A stretch of 53,618 nucleotides of DNA from Anaerolineaceae bacterium (GTDB lineage Bacteria; Chloroflexota; Anaerolineae; Anaerolineales; Anaerolineaceae). A model generated the notes under the pieces. It was given only the letters and a program-made list of their open reading frames with translations, was not told the DNA's origin and ran no database searches. Positions 35,741 through 43,618 of this stretch are shown here, in pieces. The stretch is taken from the NCBI GenBank assembly GCA_028714615.1, contig JAQTMA010000008.1, forward strand, positions 1 to 53,618. The letters are read 5' to 3'. Every line of letters starts with the position of its first letter. Position 1 is the stretch's first letter. The translations under genes and the position numbers were made by a program.

Positions 35741-36499
35741 TTACTTAACCCACGGCAGCCAGGGAGATAGCAGCCTCTGCCAGACCTCCGCAGCAGACCA
35801 ATCACCTTCCGGTTCTGGATCAAATAGCACACCAATCTCCAGGTCGATCCAAACCCAGTCGAGCCTGCCTTTTTGGTTCGCTGCGGCTGCCAATCCAACC
35901 AGGTTTTGGCTGGAATACAAAGGTTCCATTTCGTCGCGTAAATTGCGGACTTCGCGGCAGGTTAGTTCTCCCTTTTCGTTCATATCGAACCATAATCTTC
36001 CTGCGGAATGGTCTGCACAGTAGGATTCTATGTTTTCATACGGCCACTCATCCCCGTCTTCCAGGATTTCCATACCGGTTGTGTAAGTTCCGCCAACTTT
36101 AACCATTAATGGATATCCATTCGCTTGGAGTACCTCCCGGGCAGCACTTAAAAAGCTTACTGTACTGATCTGCTGAACGATAGTATGCCAGGACCAGGTA
36201 GAATCCATGATCCAGCCGCGGTCCCTGAGATGTGGATTTGCCAGGGCAGCTACCACACCAAAGCCCTTCTCAACATAAAACGAAGTGAATAATTTGCCTT
36301 CCAGTTCTTCAAAGCGCAGGCATAACTTGGGGAAAGGATAGGCAGGCCATTGGGTGGTACGCAAAAGGTACCAGGGATTTCTTTCTGGGTTATAGAAATT
36401 CCAGGGTCGAGCGGTCAACCCCCGGTGTGAGATACCCAAGCTCTCCTGCCGCAGTGCATGAGCGAGGTCTGGCAAACTTCGGAACGCGATCGTGTTCAT
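35741..36499 (-). CDS. Uncharacterised 252-residue protein
   Basis: Soluble, acidic, with no signal peptide and no catalytic motif that I recognise. It is rich in Trp and Tyr ('WPYENIES', 'WAWHTIVQ'-like stretch, 'LDWVWIDLEIGVLFDPEPEG'), suggesting a compact mixed alpha/beta fold that may bind DNA or a partner. It lies between the methyltransferase (29 bases upstream) and the Mrr-like nuclease, all on one strand with close spacing, so it is probably a subunit or specificity factor of the same system. No function is proposed. Confidence 0.65.
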   Translation of the reverse strand: MNTIAFRSLPDLAHALRQESLGISHRGLTARPWNFYNPERNPWYLLRTTQWPAYPFPKLCLRFEELEGKLFTSFYVEKGFGVVAALANPHLRDRGWIMDSTWSWHTIVQQISTVSFLSAAREVLQANGYPLMVKVGGTYTTGMEILEDGDEWPYENIESYCADHSAGRLWFDMNEKGELTCREVRNLRDEMEPLYSSQNLVGLAAAANQKGRLDWVWIDLEIGVLFDPEPEGDWSAAEVWQRLLSPWLPWVK

Positions 36500-36528
36500 A
36501 GGATTCTTAGAACCGCCATTTCCGACTT

Positions 36529-39500
36529 CTACTTTCCAAACTTCTTATATCCCGGATCTTTCCCGCCGTGGACCAAGCGGGTGTGCCTCTCCTGGTCCAT
36601 GCCCACGATCATCTTCCCGCACGCCTGGCACTTGGATAGCGAGAAATCCATCAGGGCGAGCTGGGCTGGGGAGACCTCGCGCGGTTCTGGCAAGGGTGGT
36701 GGCTCGACTTTCGCTGCTGGTCGAGAGGTGATTACTCTATTAGTGGCTATCCCAGGAGGAAATTTCCCTGGGTCCGGAGCGAGCGGGGACTCTGGCGTGG
36801 GGGTAGATGGTGGCCGAGAAGGTTGATTTATCTCAGATTTTTGTGCGTTGGATATTTGTGAGGAAACCTGGACAGATTTTATAAATAACCCCAACTCACC
36901 CAATATACCAATTGCACGATAAATATTCTCATCTGTAAACCAGGAGTTATCAATTTTTTCGGGCCAATCCGATTGAAAGTATGCCCGAATATTCTCAGGT
37001 GTGATGACTCTATCATTGGCAAATATCTCTCGGCCAGCAAAATCTACGGTCGCAATACCGCCAAGATCATCCTTCGTCAATTCAGACAACCGTTTGATTA
37101 TTTGGCTTGCCCGGTTTGTATCTGTTATTACTATATCTGTGGCATCAAGGGCTTTATTTATATTTCGACCCCTCACAACATTGGTTTTCCCCTTCACAGC
37201 CCAATAATTTCGTTTTTTGGCTAGTCCACCTGCCTTATAGGTCAAACCCGGAGAATAGGGTCCGGCGGCAAACTCGCGGTATGAGATGTCCAAGTCCACT
37301 AGGTTGGACCTTTGCAAAAAGTAGCTATATTTTTGAATTTCGAACAAAGGTATTGAGAAATTGTTTCCAAAATTCTCTAAAAGCCATGCGACGGTAATCG
37401 TTTGACGGAAATTTGGGGATCCTTGTTTATTAATATTTTTGACTGGATCTGGGATTGATGGTATCCAGTGAATAGCAGGTACTGGTTGCCTGAGTTCGGT
37501 TACTGGTGTCTTTGCGGCAAGAGGCAGAGGTGGCTCAGTCCGTTTTGGCGCGAGGACCAGAGAAGGGTTGGCCACAGGGACAAACGTCCGCTCGCCGATG
37601 ACTGACTCCTGCTGCACGGCGCGCACTTCAGGCGGGATCAGATCACTGCCAGCGAGGCGGTCGTAGGCTTCCAAGGAGAGGCGTTTGGTTCGGTATTCAC
37701 CAAACTTGGCTTCATCTTTTCGGCAGACAATGGGAAATGTGCCAAGGATATATTCAAATTCAAGTCTGGACAAACCAAATAGATTTGCATAAAGACCATC
37801 GAGTTCAGCTCGAATATTTGCTCTTCTATCCTCATCCCATCTGAAAGGACTGTATGAGAATCCGTCTGCTCGTCTCGTAGCTACCCAATTAGGACGAATT
37901 TCGGTCGTCATGGATTGATCAGTTTGGTTTTTCTTCCATTGCTCAATAATTTTCATTCGTAGGGTATCGTTCGATTCGAGCCAAATATCATCTGCGAGAC
38001 CTATCATATCCCACGAACAACAAGAAAGCTCTAAAACTCTAGGAATGATGAATTGTTCTAGCTCGGGACAACTTAACAAATCGGGATTTGGGGCAACCAA
38101 TTCATATAAAACCCCCTTGAGTAACATGCCTGGTGTTCGAAGCCTCGCGAGAAAATCAAAGGGAATTGAGTTCAGCACAGAGAGGAAGGTTGCTTGTTGC
38201 TTCCTTGGGAACTTTAAAGGATCCACTCGTAACGCTACCAAGGCATCGTTTGCAGGATACCCAGGAACGAATGCAGCTATTACGGTTCTGGCATTTGAAA
38301 TGACATTGGTTATTCTTCGGAACGCGATATATATTTTGGGTAAGCCAAGATAAGCAAATCTCTCTTTGGCTAAGCTAGATGGTATCCAGTACCTAGGTTC
38401 TATTATGTAATTTGGGTCGATTTTTTGTTCTAGGTCAGGATGATGAGTTTCTGGTTTTTTCCCGAATCTAATTGCTATGTTAATTCCTTCAAAGGAACTA
38501 AATCTATGATCATAAATTTGGATGTATTTCCCTTCATAAAAGGGAACGTACTCGAGGTCACCTGATTTATATTTATTATCATCATCAGCAACAAAACCCA
38601 ATGCCTCCAATTCTTCTTTGGATTTAAATATTCCGCTGTCCCCTGATGCATGAAATAATGTGCTGTATGAAATCGACCAAGGATTGGAGCCTCGAGTCTC
38701 GTCTACTAACACCTTTAACAGACTATAGGTCTTCTTCAATATATGGTAATCTGTCTTTGAGGAAATTAGAGGAACTTTCCCTGAATTTGGGCTTAATATT
38801 TGGATATCTGATTTCTCGAAATTAAATATTCTATCGGAATCTGAAAGATCATCTACTGTGGCACAGTAAAAGGCAAATTGCTGAGTTTTTGTCGTATCAA
38901 TTGTTCTGGACGCTATTGTCAGTAAGGAATATCTTTCATGATAGCCAACTGAGGGAAATAATCCTTTCCAATTTTTAAAATCGTACAGAGAAGTAATTTG
39001 CGTATTGTCAAATAGGTAATTGAACAGACACAATGCATTATCTGCAGAAAAAAAACTGGATTTTACCACTATTCCAGCTCGGCCCTGGAAATTTATTAAT
39101 TGACTAGCTAATTCCGTGAAAGGAAGGTAGGTGTTAATCTCTCCATCAGATGAATGAACAAATCTTGCAGAATTTTTTACAAATTTGGTAAGAAATTCTG
39201 CCTGAGTGTAGTCATGTAGCCATTGATTGTATAACGAGGGATTCCGCGTTTTCAGTTTTTGTATTTCGTTGTCTCTTGTAAATTTTTTCTTATTGTTCGC
39301 TATTAGCTCATCTTTCCCCGAAAAATATTCTATTTCTAATATTGAATATTTTTCCCACGGGGGATTTCCAAGCACTACATCAAAACCACCTGACCCTTCA
39401 TTGTCAAATAGTTCGGGGAACTCTAGTTCCCAGTGCAGGAAGCGGTGTTCGTCGCGCAAACTCCTGGCCAGCGACTTTTTCTTCTCGTTTACCAGGCGAG

Positions 39501-41895
39501 GCGCGGCCAGTGTCTGGTAAACGTCCTGGGTGGTAGGCGGCAATGGCATTTTCCGTTCACCGCGACGTGACTGGATGCCAGCCCGAGCATCACGCACTTG
39601 TTCCTCTGCCGGAAGCGGCCAGAAAAAAGCCGCTGTCCACAAGTCAAATGCCAGGCGCTTTGCTGAGTCTCCGCTCTTTGCTTGAAGCGCCTGGTAGCGT
39701 TGTTCTGCTTGAGCCGGGTCATCCTGCGCCAACTGCTCCAACTCTATCCACAACCGGAAATCATCGGAATCATCGATTTCAATCACCCGCAGCACATTGA
39801 GCTGGCCGGCAAGCTCCGCATCGTTCTGCCGCTTCATTGCCCGGGCCAGATCTTTGTCATCACCCGTTGCGCCTCCATAGGCTTCGGATGGGATACCTTT
39901 GGCAACCAGATGCTGCCAGGCACCCACCAGCGAGTTGCCGCAGCGGATATGGTGGTCGAGGAAATTGAGCTTCTGGTCCTCCACCACGGCGTTGATCCAT
40001 AATGAGAGCTTGCACAGCTCAACAGCCAGAGGATTGAGGTCCACCGCAAACAGGCAGTGAGCCAGCACGTCCCTTCGGGCAAGGCGAATGTCGCGCTCCG
40101 GTGGGTACAGGTCACCACTGCGAACTTGCCCCAGGCGCAGTCCCAGGGTATTATCCACAGCGATAAGGAAGGCGCCCGAACCGGCGGCCGGGTCGATGAC
40201 TTTTATCTTCAGCAATGCCTGCTCGGCTGCATGGCGCATAACCGGGGTCAGCAACTCGGGGTGGTCGGCGTCGTAGTCCGGGATGGCGGCATGTAGGCGT
40301 TCCTCAAGCACAGGGATCAGCGCCGACTTGATCAATTCATTCACCAGCGAGGGATGTGTGTAATAGGAGCCGGTGGTCTTGCGTTCCTTCCCGCGCGGGT
40401 CGAGGAAGAACATCCCTGCCGCAATCTCCCGGCCTTCCACCGTCTCAGGCAAACTGGCGATGCGCGGGGTATAGTCCAAAAGGCTTTCGTAGACGCTGCC
40501 CATCTCTTCCACGGATAGATCCGCGTAGGAGATGCGCTGCAGGACATGGTCGCGCTCCACGGTGGTCAGGGCGCGGATGGCTATGAGCAGCGCATCGTTA
40601 CGCAAGCAGGGTTCATCCCCCTCGCCGTTTGAGCGAGAATCCCGGGAGGTAGCGGGCGTAAGGATAGGGGTCTTGGCGGTGGAAAAGAGAGCGCCGTCAT
40701 AGCCAAAGATATCCAGCTCAGGAACGCCGTGTTCTACCATGGAAAATGTTGCTTTGAGCCGCTCCCACAGATCTACGTGAGTGTCTTCTCCACCGGGGAG
40801 CTCGGCCAGGCTGCGTAGAGCTGTCAGCGAATACTCTTCCATATACAGCTTGCCGCGCCCAGGGAACATGCCGCGCTGTTCGGCAAACAGCAAGAACAGG
40901 ACGCGGTAGATGATCTTCAGTATATCTTCATACAGTGAGAAGACCGGGATTTCACCAGCCTGCAGCCGGGGCAGCAGACCGGGCGTTGCGTGCAGAAAGC
41001 CGTTGGCCAGCGTTTCGATGGCTGTGCGGACGTTGTCGCGCAGGTCGTCGCCCACCTTTACGCCAGTCGATAGCGCGTGCTGGTAGAAGCTTTCTAATGG
41101 AGTCAGCTGGGTGGGTCGTTCTTCGACCTCGACGACTTCTTCAGCTTCCTCGTCTTCCACATCAGGCTGAATGCGTTTTTTGGTCCGGGCCGGCGTACTC
41201 GGTTGAGCAGCAGGCATCGGCAGGAAACGGCTGGCGTGGCACAGCCTGTAAAGCGCCCGGAAAGCGGCGAAATCGCGCCCGGCGAAGATGCCCTGCAGGT
41301 CGAATTCGACATAACCGCGTGTGTAGGTATGGTGATAGTCGCGCATCAGGCGCAGCCGCAGCCCGTCGGTGACGAAACCCCACAGCGCCTCGTGACACAG
41401 GTTGAGGTAGCGCTGTACCAGGTCGTGCGGGGCCAGTCGCTTCAACCCGGCACCCCCATCACGCCGGGTGTCCAGGCTGTCGTTGGCCGGCAGCACGGAA
41501 TGGACCGGAATACGAATCTGCTCGGCGCCGTTGGGCAAGCCCATATGGCTGATCGGGAAGCGCAGGTCATCTTGCACGTCTCCGACCGGGATATCGGCTC
41601 GCTGGTACTCCAGGCCATACTCCAGCAGCAGGAAGAGCGGCCGGATCCAGCGGTCGCGCAGGGTGGAGATATCCATCTCGGGGATTTCTTTCTCGATGGC
41701 GTCCCAGCGCTCAACCAACAACTCCCAGGCGGCGCCAATGGATCGCTCCAGTTCTGCGGGCGTGGGAGTCTTGCGTCCGGGCAGAGCGAAGGTTTCCGGT
41801 GCAGCTGCTGGGTGGTTGAAGGAGACCTGCTGCACAGCCTCGATGAATTGGTGGGTCAGGAGTCCGCCGGAAAGGGAGATGTTGGGAGAGGGCAT
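36529..41895 (-). CDS. Very large PglX/Eco57I-like adenine DNA methyltransferase
   Basis: 1788 residues. A 550-residue N-terminal region leads to the class 1 methyltransferase motif I 'DPAAGSGAFLIAVDN' near 563 and motif IV NPPWEKYS near 841, typical of N6-adenine methylases of BREX (PglX), DISARM (DrmMI) and type IIG enzymes. Residues about 1000-1400 are likely target recognition. A segment near 1508-1570 ('EIQKYSYFLQRSNLV', 'AAGPYSPGLTYKAGGL') resembles Panacea/SocA-type domains. The C-terminus carries a Pro-rich linker and CQACGKMIVGMDQERHTRLVH (near 1753), a likely zinc finger. The DNA from about 36.84 to 39.40 kb is clearly AT-richer than both sides. It probably marks self DNA for the system. 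No PD-(D/E)xK nuclease motif is obvious in it. Confidence 0.88.
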   Translation of the reverse strand: MPSPNISLSGGLLTHQFIEAVQQVSFNHPAAAPETFALPGRKTPTPAELERSIGAAWELLVERWDAIEKEIPEMDISTLRDRWIRPLFLLLEYGLEYQRADIPVGDVQDDLRFPISHMGLPNGAEQIRIPVHSVLPANDSLDTRRDGGAGLKRLAPHDLVQRYLNLCHEALWGFVTDGLRLRLMRDYHHTYTRGYVEFDLQGIFAGRDFAAFRALYRLCHASRFLPMPAAQPSTPARTKKRIQPDVEDEEAEEVVEVEERPTQLTPLESFYQHALSTGVKVGDDLRDNVRTAIETLANGFLHATPGLLPRLQAGEIPVFSLYEDILKIIYRVLFLLFAEQRGMFPGRGKLYMEEYSLTALRSLAELPGGEDTHVDLWERLKATFSMVEHGVPELDIFGYDGALFSTAKTPILTPATSRDSRSNGEGDEPCLRNDALLIAIRALTTVERDHVLQRISYADLSVEEMGSVYESLLDYTPRIASLPETVEGREIAAGMFFLDPRGKERKTTGSYYTHPSLVNELIKSALIPVLEERLHAAIPDYDADHPELLTPVMRHAAEQALLKIKVIDPAAGSGAFLIAVDNTLGLRLGQVRSGDLYPPERDIRLARRDVLAHCLFAVDLNPLAVELCKLSLWINAVVEDQKLNFLDHHIRCGNSLVGAWQHLVAKGIPSEAYGGATGDDKDLARAMKRQNDAELAGQLNVLRVIEIDDSDDFRLWIELEQLAQDDPAQAEQRYQALQAKSGDSAKRLAFDLWTAAFFWPLPAEEQVRDARAGIQSRRGERKMPLPPTTQDVYQTLAAPRLVNEKKKSLARSLRDEHRFLHWELEFPELFDNEGSGGFDVVLGNPPWEKYSILEIEYFSGKDELIANNKKKFTRDNEIQKLKTRNPSLYNQWLHDYTQAEFLTKFVKNSARFVHSSDGEINTYLPFTELASQLINFQGRAGIVVKSSFFSADNALCLFNYLFDNTQITSLYDFKNWKGLFPSVGYHERYSLLTIASRTIDTTKTQQFAFYCATVDDLSDSDRIFNFEKSDIQILSPNSGKVPLISSKTDYHILKKTYSLLKVLVDETRGSNPWSISYSTLFHASGDSGIFKSKEELEALGFVADDDNKYKSGDLEYVPFYEGKYIQIYDHRFSSFEGINIAIRFGKKPETHHPDLEQKIDPNYIIEPRYWIPSSLAKERFAYLGLPKIYIAFRRITNVISNARTVIAAFVPGYPANDALVALRVDPLKFPRKQQATFLSVLNSIPFDFLARLRTPGMLLKGVLYELVAPNPDLLSCPELEQFIIPRVLELSCCSWDMIGLADDIWLESNDTLRMKIIEQWKKNQTDQSMTTEIRPNWVATRRADGFSYSPFRWDEDRRANIRAELDGLYANLFGLSRLEFEYILGTFPIVCRKDEAKFGEYRTKRLSLEAYDRLAGSDLIPPEVRAVQQESVIGERTFVPVANPSLVLAPKRTEPPLPLAAKTPVTELRQPVPAIHWIPSIPDPVKNINKQGSPNFRQTITVAWLLENFGNNFSIPLFEIQKYSYFLQRSNLVDLDISYREFAAGPYSPGLTYKAGGLAKKRNYWAVKGKTNVVRGRNINKALDATDIVITDTNRASQIIKRLSELTKDDLGGIATVDFAGREIFANDRVITPENIRAYFQSDWPEKIDNSWFTDENIYRAIGILGELGLFIKSVQVSSQISNAQKSEINQPSRPPSTPTPESPLAPDPGKFPPGIATNRVITSRPAAKVEPPPLPEPREVSPAQLALMDFSLSKCQACGKMIVGMDQERHTRLVHGGKDPGYKKFGK

Positions 41896-41943
41896 AGAAG
41901 GTCCAGGAGTTAGTGGTTAGTGATTAGGAGCTGGTCAAACTCT

Positions 41944-42837
41944 TTATTGCATCTGTTCATTCAAGATTGGCAGTAGAGTGCCGTTGCGCAGATAAGTTGC
42001 ATACCTATACCACTGCCTAAGCATGTCAGTTTTAACTGATAACCGACTTGCCCAATGTTGGGTATCAGAGTAAAGGGCTTCGTTATTTGAGATCTGGATT
42101 AAAGTTGGCACATCGTTTTCTAGGATACACGACAATTCCTGCAGAATAAATGCCTGCGAATTGGGCAGTTGCCGCATAATAATTTCCGGGTGGAAATTAA
42201 CACCAGCTGAATATGTTTTTACAATCTCAACCAAGCTTTTCCTTGCAATGAAATGCGGATCAACAACAATTCTGTGAAGGCAATCGAAAGGTAATAATTC
42301 GCCCTTCATCGTTAGGCTAATTTCTGGATTTACGGCATAATCTATCCCAAAACGTTTTCTGAGTTCAGATTTGGTTCTAAGTTCCCTTCTCTTCTTGGGG
42401 TATGCATTCGCGGGGTATTTAAACGTCTCATTCAAATCATTGATCAATTGCAGGGAATCGTGTTCGCGGTTGAAATTAAATCCCCCACCAGATTGTATGC
42501 TAATCGCAACATCATCAGCAAGCAATAATGCTTCCGGAAAGAACTCAAAAGCTATGGGTCCATAAATGGTTGGTATAGCATCTTTTCCGTCTTCGAAAGA
42601 TGCACCATAGTCCAACGGATTGGCAAACACTTTATCCCAGACCGAGTTCTCTCGGTCATGTTCATCGGTATCAAAAGCTGTAAAAGGAAGCCTATGTTCT
42701 TCGAGTAACCTGCGCGAGGGTATACCTCCTAAGGGAATATATGATTGATAGTCGATAAATTGGCAGGAATGGAAAATCTTAACCTGTCGTTGGTTGAATA
42801 ACTCGACGACCTCTTCAATTTGTTTGCCGTAAAACAT
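41944..42837 (-). CDS. Uncharacterised protein with weak DarT-like resemblance
   Basis: 297 residues. The N-terminal part 'QVKIFHSCQFIDYQSYIP' with 'GGIPSRRLLEE' and 'DYGASFEDG' followed by 'IPTIYGPIAFEFF' recalls the layout of DUF4433/DarT-type DNA ADP-ribosyltransferases (an F/YH pair, a Gly-Ile-x-Ser/R loop and later motifs). The similarity is faint and I cannot place the catalytic glutamate. The C-terminal half is helical. GAGG precedes the ATG. It lies between the UDG-like gene and the methyltransferase on the same strand. DNA modification is one possibility; the function is not established. Confidence 0.45.
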   Translation of the reverse strand: MFYGKQIEEVVELFNQRQVKIFHSCQFIDYQSYIPLGGIPSRRLLEEHRLPFTAFDTDEHDRENSVWDKVFANPLDYGASFEDGKDAIPTIYGPIAFEFFPEALLLADDVAISIQSGGGFNFNREHDSLQLINDLNETFKYPANAYPKKRRELRTKSELRKRFGIDYAVNPEISLTMKGELLPFDCLHRIVVDPHFIARKSLVEIVKTYSAGVNFHPEIIMRQLPNSQAFILQELSCILENDVPTLIQISNNEALYSDTQHWASRLSVKTDMLRQWYRYATYLRNGTLLPILNEQMQ

Positions 42838-42896
42838 GATGTGGCCTCAATGTGATGTGGTTGGGTAGCGGGTTCATTCCTGTTGCTAAAATAGAA

Positions 42897-43589
42897 TTAA
42901 GGAATGGTCAGATGATGTAACACCATCAAGGTCTGTTTCATAAATCCGATATACCTTTCCAGGTTGTCCTTATAATACTGTTTCCGCAAGCTGGGTTGAT
43001 GTGGGAACGGGAAGATGACGTGGTTCAGGACATTTTCCTCAGGATAGAGATAACGGTAGCCTCGATGTTCTCCGGGTTTCCAGCCTAAGACGTATCCCCA
43101 ATAATCCCGTACTTTAACATTTCTGAGATCTGTTACGAGTACAGACAAAAGAGGTTCACCCAAGGTAATAACGGGAACACCGGAAAACTCAGCTAATTCT
43201 TCCTTCAAAAGAGGTAACCAATATCTTAAAGCCGGCCTAAAGACATCCAGGGATCGAATCTGGGTGGGTGGTTCTATGAAGAAATTCTTATACAGGTTGG
43301 TGGCATATACGTTTTCTTCCAGGGATATCCCTAACCCTGCACAGATTCTTGCCAGGTACGTTCGCAGGTTGCCCGACCGATCCAGATTCAATACGCAATG
43401 GATTTTCTTTCTGGAAATTGAGTTTTTTATCGTTGGATCCTGGCCAAGTACAACCAATCGGATTTCCCCATTTCCACGATACACCTCAGGGATCGGTAGA
43501 TCAGCATCGACATAGGAACCCAAGGATGAGTCCCCTCTTAATCGGTCATTTATTGCCCAAGCTTTTCTGGTTAGCGATTCGTTTTGCAT
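42897..43589 (-). CDS. Uracil-DNA glycosylase superfamily protein
   Basis: About 230 residues from the ATG at 43589. 'RLVVLGQDPTIKNS' (near 44-57) corresponds to the catalytic water-activating loop GQDPY of UDG, and 'FPFPHQPSLRKQYY' near 190 corresponds to the HPS leucine-loop region. A central 'VPVITLGEPLLSVL' fits the core strand. The usual Tyr after GQDP is Thr, so its base preference may differ from uracil. No FeS-cluster cysteine set is visible. It starts about 30 bases after the SNF2 gene. In this operon it could remove modified or deaminated phage bases so that the nucleases can act; that role is inferred. Confidence 0.75.
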   Translation of the reverse strand: MQNESLTRKAWAINDRLRGDSSLGSYVDADLPIPEVYRGNGEIRLVVLGQDPTIKNSISRKKIHCVLNLDRSGNLRTYLARICAGLGISLEENVYATNLYKNFFIEPPTQIRSLDVFRPALRYWLPLLKEELAEFSGVPVITLGEPLLSVLVTDLRNVKVRDYWGYVLGWKPGEHRGYRYLYPEENVLNHVIFPFPHQPSLRKQYYKDNLERYIGFMKQTLMVLHHLTIP

Positions 43590-43618
43590 TACTACATTCC
43601 CCTTTGATGTTAGCGAGC

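Noticed and set aside
41203..41913. Plus-strand frame of 236 codons
   Set aside because: Antisense shadow of the N-terminal region of the methyltransferase; no ribosome site or recognisable domain.
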